From SMYC01 sp963578475 (lineage in GTDB: Bacteria > Acidobacteriota > Vicinamibacteria > Marinacidobacterales > SMYC01), in the NCBI GenBank assembly GCA_963578475.1, contig CAUZCL010000012.1, positions 1-64,000 on the forward strand: a stretch of DNA of 64,000 nucleotides. The letters are read 5' to 3'. Positions 43,017 through 52,592 of the stretch are shown here, piece after piece. The notes below the pieces were generated by a model. The model saw only the letters and a list, made by a program, of their open reading frames with translations, was not told the origin of the DNA and did no database searches. Position numbers and translations under genes: made by a program. Position 1 is the stretch's first letter. The number at the start of each line of letters is the position of its first letter.

Positions 43017-44285
43017 TCAGCCGTGCTCGTCGAGCTCGCGCGCAACTTGTTCGATCTCCGCGTCGTCGAGAACGCGGTTCGAGGCTTTCGCTTTTTCTAA
43101 AATCGCCTGGACGAGAGCGTCCTCGACGGGCAATCCTCGCGAGCTCAGCCAATAGTGGACGTTCGACAGACCGCTCATCGGGCCGACCTCGATTTTTTGC
43201 TTGAGACCGAACTCGCCCGCCGGAACGCCGGAATAGACACGGTTGGCAAGCCAGGTATCTTGTCTGTTGAGAGCTTTGATCACCGCGGCGGCGTGCACGC
43301 CGGTCCCCGTCCGGAAGGCATCTTCCCCCACGACCGGATAATTCGTGGGGATGGGAACGCCCACTGCCTCCGAGACCACGCGACAATATTCGGCGAGACG
43401 GCTCAAGTCGTTATCGATCCATCCCAAGAGCTTCAAGTTCACCAGCAAGATGTCCATCGGCGTATTGCCGCAGCGCTCGCCGATGCCGAGCGCGCAAGCG
43501 TGGACGCGATCGACGCCCGCCTCGATCGCCGCCAAACTGTTGGGGACGGACAGCCCGCGATCGCGGTGCCCATGCCAGTCGATCTTGACATCTTCACCGC
43601 TATCGGCAATGACTTGCTGCATGAATGCCACGAGAGCTTTCACCCCTTGCGGCGTGGCGTGACCGACCGTATCGGTGAGCACGACCCGCCGAGCGCCACA
43701 TTCGATTGCGGTCGTGTAGAGTTTTCTTATCGTTTCGGGGGCGGCGCGGATCGTATCCTCGGTGACGTACATGTTCGGAAGACCGTTCTCGACCGTGTAG
43801 CGCACCGCGGACTCGGTATGTTTCACGAGCGTGTCGAGCTCCCAGTTCTCGGCATATTGGCGGATGGGACTCGAGCCAATGAACGTCGCGGCTTCGATGG
43901 GGATCCCGACCTTTTGCGAGATCTCGACGATGGGGCGGATATCGGCCTCGAGAGTGCGCGCCGCACAATTGGGGACGAGCGGGAGCTTTTGGTCGACGAT
44001 CTCGTTCGCGAGGCGTAGCACTTGCTTCTGCACGTGCGGCCCGGCACCCGGCAGACCGATATTCACGGAGTGAATCCCGAGCGCAGCCATCAAGTGCAGG
44101 ATCTCGATCTTCGACTCGATGGGTGGGGAAAGAACTGACGGGCTTTGCAATCCATCCCGGAGAGTCTCGTCGTTGAATTCGAGCGCTTTCGGCGGCGCTT
44201 CCAAAACCGGATCAACCCGATTCCAGTCGTAGACGAGATCGCGTTCTTGCGACAACGCGCTACCTCCCCGAAGCCACCGCTTCAC
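43017..44285 (-). CDS. LeuA-like DRE-TIM synthase without regulatory domain
   Basis: 422 residues. DRE-TIM signature NDETLRDGLQSPS near the N-terminus, metal-binding HGHRDRG, and ALGIGERCGNTPMD, all of the isopropylmalate/homocitrate/citramalate synthase family. The LeuA_dimer allosteric domain is absent, so the substrate cannot be fixed (2-isopropylmalate, homocitrate or another 2-oxoacid). The first codons (MKRWLRGG) may be extra. It directly precedes lpxA. Confidence 0.85.
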   Translation of the reverse strand: MKRWLRGGSALSQERDLVYDWNRVDPVLEAPPKALEFNDETLRDGLQSPSVLSPPIESKIEILHLMAALGIHSVNIGLPGAGPHVQKQVLRLANEIVDQKLPLVPNCAARTLEADIRPIVEISQKVGIPIEAATFIGSSPIRQYAENWELDTLVKHTESAVRYTVENGLPNMYVTEDTIRAAPETIRKLYTTAIECGARRVVLTDTVGHATPQGVKALVAFMQQVIADSGEDVKIDWHGHRDRGLSVPNSLAAIEAGVDRVHACALGIGERCGNTPMDILLVNLKLLGWIDNDLSRLAEYCRVVSEAVGVPIPTNYPVVGEDAFRTGTGVHAAAVIKALNRQDTWLANRVYSGVPAGEFGLKQKIEVGPMSGLSNVHYWLSSRGLPVEDALVQAILEKAKASNRVLDDAEIEQVARELDEHG

Positions 44286-44349
44286 TTAACCGTTCGACGA
44301 ACTGTCTCATAGAGTAAATTATACGATTCGAGAAACAGGCCGACACCCG

Positions 44350-45566
44350 TCAACTTACCCCCGAAGAGACGGGGCTCGACAGCGTATTGCCGGCAGCTCG
44401 GAGAACGAGCGTGGCCGGCGAGATGCGCTCGACCTCAACTTCGAGGATACCCGGGAGTCCGTGAGCAAGATCGACGGGAAACCCGTCAGGATTATCGAGC
44501 TGAGCTCGACCCGGATGGTGCCATACTGGACCCACGAGAACCCCTGGAGACGTAACTTCGCCCTCTGACCCGGTCGAATACGTCTGAGCGCGCGGTGGGG
44601 AGCAAACTGGGCGACAACGTGCAAGTCGCCAGAGGGGATGATCGTACCTAGGTGCTGCCCCGCCGAGACCACCTCGGAAACTTTGAGACTCACGAGGTCG
44701 CCAATCCGGCCTGCCACTGGAGCGCGCAGCTGATGCAACGAGAGCGTGTACTCGAGCCGGTCTTCTACGGCATCGAGGCTCTCGACCGACGACTCGAGTC
44801 GAGAGAGCTCGCGCTCAAGGCTCTGGAGCTCCGCGCGCTTTTCGGCCAGATCGATCTGCCACTCGCGGTTCATCCGCTCGACGGAGCTCGCGAGCGCTTG
44901 CGCGGCATTCACGCGTTGCATGTAGGACGTCGCGGCCGCATCGGACTCGGCTTTGGCGAGCAAGCCTTCGTCGTGGAGTCTCGCTTGGCGCGCCGCTGAT
45001 TGCGCGGCAAAACTGGCGGACTCGAGCGCCTCCTGGTAACGCGCCCGGGCTTCCGCGCGCGCCGAGCGGGAGGCGCGCTCGGACGAAACGAGCGCCTGAC
45101 CCTGCGCCGATATCTCGAGACGGAACCGCTCCAGCTGATCCGATCCCCCGCGCGCTTCGGCAGTCGTTTCTGCGAGCTCGTATTGCGTCTCGATCGCGTC
45201 GAGCGCAATGAGAAGCTCCACTTTTTCGCACTCTCGCCCAAGAACCATTTCATTGAGGATAACGCGCCCGGATATGAGGCTCATCACTTCGTGCGGCTCG
45301 ACATCGACTTCGAGCCGAGCGGCATCGGAAACTTCGTAGAGCGCGACGCGAGCAAAGACGAACCACGTGAGCCATCCCGAGAGGAGCGCTAGCCCCACGG
45401 CAATCCCAAGAAGGCTCCCCCCGAAGCGGTCGGCCTCGAGAGAGCGCAGCGATCGCGAAAACCTCGTCGGCACAGATGTGATGTTATCAGACCCCGCCGT
45501 CGCCCGGAGGGCGAAGGAGGGCAGGGCGTCCGACCTCGCCAAGGCTTCGTCGGGACAAGAAGACAA
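44350..45566 (-). pseudogene. HlyD-type membrane fusion protein, frameshifted near the C-terminus
   Basis: Transmembrane helix (about 50-75), biotinyl-lipoyl halves (SLISGRVILNEM, and RAPVAGRIGDLVSLKVSEVV), a long coiled-coil hairpin, then QGFSWVQYGTIRVELS. There the frame shifts; the alternative frame continues DNPDGFPVDLAHGLPGILEV and PATLVLRAAGN to 44350, the usual end. About 20 family residues are also missing at the break. Such proteins pair with peptidase-containing ABC exporters; none is present here. Confidence 0.75.
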
Positions 45567-45574
45567 GCCCGTCT

Positions 45575-45915
45575 TTAAACGGGCGTCAAGACTGGCGCGT
45601 CATGCGCGAGCGCCGCGAGATCCAAGTACAAACGCTGCATCGAGGTCGGTCGATCCGATGGACTCTTTGCGAGCATGCGCAAAGCGATGCTCTCGATGGC
45701 AGGCGATACACGAACGAGAGGGTTTGCCTCCAAAAGACTCTTCGGCTCCTCGGTGAGAGGTTTGGCGAGCAAGACTTTGGAGATCGACGCCTCAAACGGC
45801 TTCACACCGGAGAGCAGCTCGTAGACTTGCCGTCTTCGGGAACGATGAGGATGTTGTCGGGAGAGATGTCCCGATGCACGATCCCGAGCTTGTGCACGTG
45901 GCCAACGTTGACTGA
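45575..45915 (-). pseudogene. Ser/Thr protein kinase fossil with internal deletion
   Basis: Minus strand reads HKLGIVHRDISPDNILIVPE (catalytic loop HRD-x4-N) and, in another frame, YELLSGVKPFEAS, then SIALRMLAKSPSDRPTSM, the usual C-lobe end. The DFG to APE segment (about 200 bp) between them is deleted, as is the N-lobe. Confidence 0.75.
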
Positions 45916-45932
45916 AGACAATAGGTGCCGTT

Positions 45933-46115
45933 ATGCTGTCGCCACAAGGAGCGCAGGCACATCCAATGACGACATCGATGCCCAGCGGGTTGTCGCTTCC
46001 GGAGCACGGCTATCACGCGCCGAACGAGAACTACGACTGGCAACAGGCCGAAGGCGGGATGATCGCCTTCGCCGACTACTTTCGTCGCGTGGCCGCGATA
46101 GAGCCCGCGAGCTAG
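45933..46115 (+). pseudogene. C-terminal fragment of an M20-type metallopeptidase
   Basis: SLPEHGYHAPNENYDWQQAE followed by GGMIAFADYFRRVAAIEP matches the last metal-ligand His and C-terminal helix of M20 dipeptidases. The N-terminal part is gone, replaced by kinase-fossil sequence in the other orientation. Confidence 0.6.
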
Positions 46116-46186
46116 AGCTCGCGCATCGCTCCGTCCCCGGCGCGGCTATGGTAGTATTAGTCCAAGCATAATAACAAGATCCGAGG

Positions 46187-49100
46187 ATGCGCTCGGTGAC
46201 ATCCCCACAAAATCGCGCACCGTTCTCCATCCCGTCCCTCCTGTTCTTCGGCTCGGGCTTCGGCGCATTCGTTCTCACCGCTCTCTCCATTTGCTATGTC
46301 GAGCACGTGCTCGGCTCGACCGCGGAGACACTGGCCAACGTGGTCGCCGCGTTTTTCCTTGCGCACGCGAGCGGCGCATTGAGTGCAAGCCTCTGGTCGG
46401 CGCGGGCCGAGCGCCCGCTACACCTCTACGCGTTAGCCATCACAGCGTTGGCCTTTTACGGGGCGAGCTTCCCTCTTCTCCTTCCCATGTTTCGCGAGCT
46501 CTATCTCACGCTCGCGCCGTCGATCCATGAGAGCTCCCAAGCGGCACGAGGCGCCGCACGTTTCGGCTTCGCCCTTCTCGCTCTCGGCTTGCCGGCATTC
46601 CTCACGGGCGTGTCAACGCCCACGTTACTCCAAGGGGCCAACCGCGGCGGTCTCGTTGCGCGTCTCGCGCTCGGCGCCTCTCTCGGCGCTTGGACCTCCG
46701 CCTATGTGCTCTTCCCCGCACTCGGGCTTCTCGGGAGCATGTGGCTCGTCGTTCTTGTCCATCTCGCACTCGCCTTTCTCGCCTACCGCCACACCGCTCC
46801 CGTAAGACTCTCTGGCGAAGCTCGGGGGGCTTTCGAAGAGCCCGAGATCGAAGCTCCTCCGATAGCGTGGAACAAGTTGGCACCAATCTTCGGGCTCGTG
46901 GGACTCGTTCTCGCGATCGTGTTCTTTCGATCGATGCTCGCTTTCGTGCTTCAGCGTCCGACAACGGTGGCGCTCGTTAGCGGTGCAAGTCTCGGAGCGT
47001 TACTCCTCGCTCGTAGCGGCATATCCTTGCGCCCTTCCTTCCACTTCTTCTTGTTCCTGGCTTTCGTGAACGGCTATCTCGTTTGCGGCCTCGGCTTTGT
47101 GTGGACACATCTCTTCGCCGTTTTTGGCGAGCGCCCGATCCCCATGTGGGGCGCGGCGCTCGCCGCACTCTTTCTCGCCGTCGCCTGCGGAGCGTTACTG
47201 TTCTCGAGCGGACGACCACGATACTGGATAGGCTTTGCACTCGCCCTCGGCGGCATCTCCGTGCTCCTCGGCATGGACGCGTGGGACCGCATCCCAGCGT
47301 TTCTCGCCGCGTCTTCCGATCGTGACGTTATCGAGTTGGCTCGCCACATCATCGCGCTTGGCATTTTACTCTTGCCGGCAGTCTCGCTCGGCCTCCATCT
47401 CGTCCTGACGCTCCACGCCGCAACCCAAGGCTCGTGGGATGTCGGTCGTCTGGGTAAAGCTCACGCCGCCCTCGCGCTGGGCGCGGCTTTGGGAGCATGG
47501 ACGTTTCCGTCTTTGTTCATTCCGGAGCTCGGGAGTGTTCGGACCCTCGAGCTCTTTGGCGCTTTGTTACTCTTCGCAGGCGCCATCGGCATCTACGTGC
47601 TCGCGAACATCCCGCGCCGCCGACTCCTCACCGCGGTAGCGCTCTCGGGCGTCTTTTGGGCGCCGCTCTTTCCGGCAAGCTGGGAGATCCAAACACAGAA
47701 CGTCGCGGCAATGATGGCCGTGCCGCATCCAGCAAGCGAGCCGAGCAAGGAGCTTTTTCGCGCAGAGGACGTGAACGGTGGTCTCATCCGCGTCATCGAG
47801 GCGCGCGGCGTGAAGACGCTTTTCGCGAACGACAGGGTCGTGGGGGACGACGCGGGCGCGCGCCGCGGGAAACATCGAGCGGCTCATACGGCGACACTTC
47901 TGACGGCCGGCCGTGAGCGCGCGCTCCTCATCGGCGTGGGCAGCGGCGTGATGCTCAGCGCACTCGCCGCGCACGGATTCGAGGAGATCGTTTGCACCGA
48001 GACCAGCGCGGCGCGGCTTGCGGCGGCACTAGGCGCGTTCGCGGAAGCGAATCGTGACGTCTTGAATCGCCCGGAGCTCGTGCTCTTGAGGGAAACGGCT
48101 CGTAACGTTCTGATGGAAAGCGCGGACCGCTACGATGTGATTGCGGTCGAAGCCGGCTCCGCTTTTTACCGGAGAGAGCTCTACGCACTCGCGGCGAGCC
48201 GTTTGCGACGACAGGGCGTGCTGCTTTCGCCTTTCGCCGCCAGAGCGCCTTCGGCCCGCCAACTTTTACTCGTCGTGAGAACAGCACGCTCAGTTTTTCC
48301 TCACGTCAGCCTTTGGATGGCGGACGGCCAGGCATTCATCGTGTCGAGCAACGAGCCGCTGCGCGTGGACGTCGAAGCGCTGCGCTCGGATCGGGCTCGC
48401 GACGAGATGGGTCCTTATCTCGACGAGCTCGCGTCCGGCTCACCGCTCGAGCTACTCGATGGTCTGGTAGTGACCGATGACGACATGGATCGCTTTGACA
48501 AGGCGCTTGGCGCTCTTTCGCATTCAGGCCGGGCCGAGCTCGCAAGCGATGACCGGCCCATCGCCAATGAGCCGGATGAGCCAGGCTCTTACGTTCGGAG
48601 CCGTCGGGTGTTTCAGCCATTTCGCAGCAGCCAACCCATCCCCTTTCGCGGCGAGCCGTCACGTTTAGAGGAGGCTCTCGCGCAAGCGACGTTCACGCGC
48701 GGGTGGGACGATCCAAGAGCTGTGCCTAGCCTCTCCCGACTTTGGTCGGACGAACCCACGATCTCGGATGCGGCAAGTTTTTGGCTTTTGGACGAGCTGT
48801 CGAGCTCCGTCCGCGCGCTCCACGCGGAGCTCGACACGCTCGGCGATCTCGTCGGGAGAGCGGATGGCGACACGCAGTGCGAACCCATCCCGCGCTTGGT
48901 GTCGCACGCGGATCACGTGCCGCTTTCCGTGATCGGCTCTTCGGGGGCAAGTCTAGACGGCACCCAGCCACGTGGCGCATTGGACAGCATCTTCGATCCC
49001 GCCCTCGGCAAGGGATGGACGGCGCGGCCGGAAGGGCGCGTGGTGTTCCTGGACCTGGCGCTCGAAAAGCCCCTGGTGCTCCACGCGGTGTACGTGGTCG

Positions 49101-49327
49101 CGCGCGCGATCGACGGAGCCGCCATCCGTGTTCGGCTTCTTGGCCGAGACCGCTCCGGCGCGTGGCACCCGCTCGCGAGTGGCGGGGACGTGCTGCTTTG
49201 CATGGGTGTGCGCCGCGTCCGCGTGAGCGAGGACGTACCCGCACTCACCACGCTTCGCGTCGAGATCCAAGGCGAGACCATTGCGGCGCGCGTCGCTCTT
49301 CACGAGCTCTGGGTGGAAGCGTCATGA
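46187..49327 (+). CDS. very large membrane protein with spermidine-synthase-like domain
   Basis: 1046 residues. About 14 transmembrane helices (about 12-490) are followed by a Rossmann methyltransferase-type domain of the spermidine-synthase family (about 520-790; IGVGSGVMLSALAAHG, YDVIAVEAGSAF, ASDDRPIANE) and a C-terminal beta-sandwich reminiscent of a discoidin-type domain (about 900-1046). The usual acidic GDgR position reads RETARN, so polyamine synthesis is doubtful. A GAGG abuts the ATG; the GTG at 46196 has better spacing and may be the real start. ATGA overlap couples it to the sulfatase-like gene. Confidence 0.8.
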   Translation: MRSVTSPQNRAPFSIPSLLFFGSGFGAFVLTALSICYVEHVLGSTAETLANVVAAFFLAHASGALSASLWSARAERPLHLYALAITALAFYGASFPLLLPMFRELYLTLAPSIHESSQAARGAARFGFALLALGLPAFLTGVSTPTLLQGANRGGLVARLALGASLGAWTSAYVLFPALGLLGSMWLVVLVHLALAFLAYRHTAPVRLSGEARGAFEEPEIEAPPIAWNKLAPIFGLVGLVLAIVFFRSMLAFVLQRPTTVALVSGASLGALLLARSGISLRPSFHFFLFLAFVNGYLVCGLGFVWTHLFAVFGERPIPMWGAALAALFLAVACGALLFSSGRPRYWIGFALALGGISVLLGMDAWDRIPAFLAASSDRDVIELARHIIALGILLLPAVSLGLHLVLTLHAATQGSWDVGRLGKAHAALALGAALGAWTFPSLFIPELGSVRTLELFGALLLFAGAIGIYVLANIPRRRLLTAVALSGVFWAPLFPASWEIQTQNVAAMMAVPHPASEPSKELFRAEDVNGGLIRVIEARGVKTLFANDRVVGDDAGARRGKHRAAHTATLLTAGRERALLIGVGSGVMLSALAAHGFEEIVCTETSAARLAAALGAFAEANRDVLNRPELVLLRETARNVLMESADRYDVIAVEAGSAFYRRELYALAASRLRRQGVLLSPFAARAPSARQLLLVVRTARSVFPHVSLWMADGQAFIVSSNEPLRVDVEALRSDRARDEMGPYLDELASGSPLELLDGLVVTDDDMDRFDKALGALSHSGRAELASDDRPIANEPDEPGSYVRSRRVFQPFRSSQPIPFRGEPSRLEEALAQATFTRGWDDPRAVPSLSRLWSDEPTISDAASFWLLDELSSSVRALHAELDTLGDLVGRADGDTQCEPIPRLVSHADHVPLSVIGSSGASLDGTQPRGALDSIFDPALGKGWTARPEGRVVFLDLALEKPLVLHAVYVVARAIDGAAIRVRLLGRDRSGAWHPLASGGDVLLCMGVRRVRVSEDVPALTTLRVEIQGETIAARVALHELWVEAS

Positions 49328-51045
49328 CGCTTTCCATCTTTGTCGGTGCGAGCGTCGCGGGTCTTTTGTGGCTCTTCGACTGGGCGGGCACCGAAAGCTC
49401 GGAGCTCGTTCTAGAGGTCGAGCTCCTGGGCCTTCACCTCATAACCGGCAGCCTCCTTGGAGCGGCAAGCACCGGGCTCATGAATAAGAACACCGGGCTC
49501 CGTCGGCAACTTGCGGTCTCCGTCTTCTACACGGTGGCTGTTTCCGTTCTCGCACTCCTCGGCATGGCGGCACGCCACCCGGAGCTTTTCGCGGATAGAT
49601 GGTGGCTCATCGAAGGTCCAAACCTCTCAGGCATTTTCGACTTCGCCTGTTTGGCTTTGCTGCTCGGATCCGCCGCCGTGGTTGCTTTCAGGCGCTGCGG
49701 CAACGACGCTCACACGCGAAAGAAAGTCGCCATCGCGACCGTCGCCGCGATCCTTTTCTGGGCCGCGATGGGCTGGTCGCCGAACGCTCAACCTTCCGAT
49801 CCCATCAACGTTCTCATCATCGCCTCGGAGTCTCTCGACGCGGATCGGCTCGAAGACCCAAAGGTCATGCCGTTCACAGCCTCCCAGATTCCGAACGGAG
49901 CGCTCTACCGAAATGCTTTCACCCCGATAGCCCGCGCTTACCCTTCGTGGGTATCAACGCTGACGGGAACGGAGCCCCGAACGCACGACATCCGCCACCA
50001 GTTTCCGACGGTCGAGAGCCGGCAGCAGATTGGAGCGACGCTGTTCACCGAGCTGCGCGACGAAGGCTACTTCACCTTCGTTGTGTCGGACGCGGCCGGG
50101 GAGAGCTTCTCTGGTTTCGCTTCTGGCTTCGAGCGTCTCGATACACCGTCGACCACGGTCCATGCGCTCGCGCGCGGCGAGGCGCTCAGCGCCCACATAT
50201 GGAGCCTTGCGCTCTTGCGTCTCGGTCTCATTCGCAGGCTCCTCCCGTCGTGGCGAAACATCGCCTCGCTCGTCGCCCCGGACTGGGTCGTGGACGACGC
50301 GCTTCACCGCTCACGGCAAGCTTCGGATCGGCCTTTCGCCGGGCTCGTGAATTTCGGGACGAACACGCAGGAGCCATCCGTCACGCGTTTCGATGCGACC
50401 TTCTCGGCGATCGACCGCGCAACGGACCGTCTCCTGGAAGGCGTCGGTGAGAACACGTTGGTCCTAATCACGGGAGCCCCCGGCAAGGCGATCGACGATC
50501 CGGGGCTCGGGCTTGGCCAGAGTACGCCGATATGGATTCGGGGTCCAGGCGTGCCGCAAGGTTTTCAATCGGATGCCCAGGTACGCCTCTACGATGTGCC
50601 GGCCACGATCCGCGCTCTGCTCGGCGGCCCCGTGACGTTTGGAGACGGCCGCTCGCTCTTCGAGGTGGATACAGCGCGGCCCATTTGCGTCGAGACGGGC
50701 TTGTGGTCGCAGCCCGATCGCCCGCAGGGCCTGGCGGGAAAACGGCTGACCTATCCGGACCTCTCGACCCTGCTCGAGATCGACCCATCCACTCGCGAAC
50801 GCGTGCTGAGAGCAAAGATGGAGAGCCTCGTCGAGAGCGTAAAAGCGCGCGGCGTGATCTTGGGCCATCGGCTTTATCAAGAGCAGCTGACTCCAAACGG
50901 CATCGAACGCGAGACCATCCGGCTCGATAGCGTCGCGCCGGCCCACGGGGACGCAGACCTGAGAACCCTCTTCGGGTCACGCTGCGTAGAAGGAGACCCC
51001 CATCTCTCTCGCCTCTACGGAGCACTCGTTTTCAAGAGGCATTGA
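49324..51045 (+). CDS. membrane sulfatase/LTA-synthase-fold protein, probably inactive
   Basis: 573 residues: four to five transmembrane helices (about 1-150) then an alkaline-phosphatase-superfamily domain (about 160-470). NVLIIASESLDADRL keeps the first strand and Glu region. The nucleophile motif C-x-PSR appears as AYPSW, without Cys/Ser/Thr at the nucleophile position, and the expected SDHGE metal motif is TGAPGK. I infer a pseudoenzyme or ligand-binding fold. The ATG overlaps the stop of the spermidine-synthase-like gene, so the two proteins probably act as a pair at the membrane. Confidence 0.75.
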   Translation: MTLSIFVGASVAGLLWLFDWAGTESSELVLEVELLGLHLITGSLLGAASTGLMNKNTGLRRQLAVSVFYTVAVSVLALLGMAARHPELFADRWWLIEGPNLSGIFDFACLALLLGSAAVVAFRRCGNDAHTRKKVAIATVAAILFWAAMGWSPNAQPSDPINVLIIASESLDADRLEDPKVMPFTASQIPNGALYRNAFTPIARAYPSWVSTLTGTEPRTHDIRHQFPTVESRQQIGATLFTELRDEGYFTFVVSDAAGESFSGFASGFERLDTPSTTVHALARGEALSAHIWSLALLRLGLIRRLLPSWRNIASLVAPDWVVDDALHRSRQASDRPFAGLVNFGTNTQEPSVTRFDATFSAIDRATDRLLEGVGENTLVLITGAPGKAIDDPGLGLGQSTPIWIRGPGVPQGFQSDAQVRLYDVPATIRALLGGPVTFGDGRSLFEVDTARPICVETGLWSQPDRPQGLAGKRLTYPDLSTLLEIDPSTRERVLRAKMESLVESVKARGVILGHRLYQEQLTPNGIERETIRLDSVAPAHGDADLRTLFGSRCVEGDPHLSRLYGALVFKRH

Positions 51046-51086
51046 CCCTATTCCACCGCCCCGAGGATAGGTTCCAACCATTTGTT

Positions 51087-51797
51087 TCACTCACGAACAA
51101 AAGCATGGTACCTCTTCCTTTGGTCGAGGACGGTCTCGGCTACAGAGGCGTTGGTGTGCTTGCGGACGAGGGTTCCGAGTGCTTCCATGGCGGTGCGGAG
51201 GTCAGTCTCCGTCATGGGGGGAAGTGCTTCTAGGACGAGCACCGCGGTCCGGGTCGACTCGGTGAGTTTTGTGCGGTCGGCTTCTTTCCAGTTCCACCGG
51301 CGACAAATTGCGCCGCGGTCGTCGGTATAGATGACTTCGCCCGGTTTCGGGGCGCGCTCATCGGCTTCGCCGAGTAGGCGCACGGGGGGCTCGCTGTCTG
51401 AGGCGCGCGTCAGACGAATGTCACCTTCGATGCTGTCGAGATTTTCGCCGCCCACCGGTAGCAAATGCTCGAGGGAGACGGCGTTGTAGATATCGACGAG
51501 AGGAAGGATCGGCCGGATGGGCTATCCCTTGAGCGTTCGGCGCACTAGGTTCTCGATCGAGGATGGATATTTCTTTGGCTTCGCGCCAAAGCTTCGATAG
51601 GCCTCTCGCCAACAGTGGATGCGAGGATGGTCGGTTACGTTCGTGCCCGCGAATGACGCTCGCACTGTCTCCTGGGCCGCCTCGAGCGCGCCGCTCAGAT
51701 CGATGCCGAGCGGGTTTTTTATCTCGCGCGCTACGAGAACGCCGATGCGCATGTCGGGAAAGGCTTCGAAGATGTCGTCGGTGACGACGAATCTCAT
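51087..51797 (-). pseudogene. B3/B4 tRNA-binding-domain protein with one in-frame stop
   Basis: About 236 codons from the ATG at 51797 in a single frame, interrupted only by TAG at 51522-51524 (RTLKG-stop-PIRPILPL). Flanks match the family: AYRSFGAKPKKYPSSIENLV before it and VSLEHLLPVGGENLDSIEGD after it, the PheT-like B3/4 domain. A Lys codon (AAG) is the likely ancestor. The start overlaps the fabI stop by 4 bp. The family is thought to have a tRNA-editing-like role. Confidence 0.8.
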
Positions 51798-52573
51798 GAC
51801 GGGGGAAAGACCGTTCCGAGCACGTTGTAGCCGCCGTCCACGTAGATCACTTCGCCCGTGATACCGCGAGAAAGATCCGAGGCCAGAAACGCCGCGGTAT
51901 CGCCGACTTCCGCTTGCTCGGTGTTGCGCCTCAGAGGCGCGTGAGTCCGATGGAAAGCGAGCATTTTCGAGATCCCGCGCACTCCCGACGACGCCAAGGT
52001 TTTGATCGGACCTGCGGAGATCGCATTGACGCGAATCCCCTTTGGCCCAAGGTCGACCGCTAGATAGCGCACGGACATTTCGAGTGCGGCCTTCGCGACG
52101 CCCATCACGTTGTAGTTCGGGACGACGCGCTCCCCGCCCAGATAACTCAGCGTGATGATGCTGCCGCTCTCTCCCATCAGCGGCACGACGCGTTTGGCCA
52201 AAGCGGTCAACGAGAAAGCAGAGATATCATGGGCGATCCGGAAACCTTCGCGAGACGTATCGACGAACTCGCCATCGAGCTCCTCACGGAGCGCGAAAGC
52301 CACCGCGTGAACCATGAAGTCGAGCCCGCCCATCTGCTCTTGAATGGTCTTCGCCGCCATGTCCATCTCGTCATCGTTGGTCACATCGAGCGGCAAGATC
52401 ACTGGGTCAGTGAGCTGCTCCGCGAGGTTGCGCACACGCGACTCGAGACGCTCTCCTTGATAAGTAACCGCGAGACGCGCCCCTTCGCGCGCCACCGACT
52501 GCGCAATGCCCCAGGCGATCGAGCGCTTGTTGGCGATGCCGACGATGAGACCACGCTTTGATTCCAATAACAT
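51794..52573 (-). CDS. fabI: enoyl-ACP reductase (NADH)
   Basis: 259 residues. The FabI-type nucleotide-binding start GLIVGIANKRSIAWGIA, Tyr144 in SYLGGE, and Tyr154 plus Lys161 in NYNVMGVAKAALE match the catalytic set of E. coli FabI (Y146, Y156, K163). Completes each fatty-acid elongation cycle. Intact. AGGTTTGGATG precedes the ATG. Confidence 0.96.
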   Translation of the reverse strand: MLLESKRGLIVGIANKRSIAWGIAQSVAREGARLAVTYQGERLESRVRNLAEQLTDPVILPLDVTNDDEMDMAAKTIQEQMGGLDFMVHAVAFALREELDGEFVDTSREGFRIAHDISAFSLTALAKRVVPLMGESGSIITLSYLGGERVVPNYNVMGVAKAALEMSVRYLAVDLGPKGIRVNAISAGPIKTLASSGVRGISKMLAFHRTHAPLRRNTEQAEVGDTAAFLASDLSRGITGEVIYVDGGYNVLGTVFPPS

Positions 52574-52592
52574 CCAAACCTCCGACGGCGGA

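Noticed and set aside
49800..50500. Annotating the membrane protein as an active sulfatase
   Set aside because: The nucleophile position and the SDHG metal motif are both missing, so only the fold can be supported.
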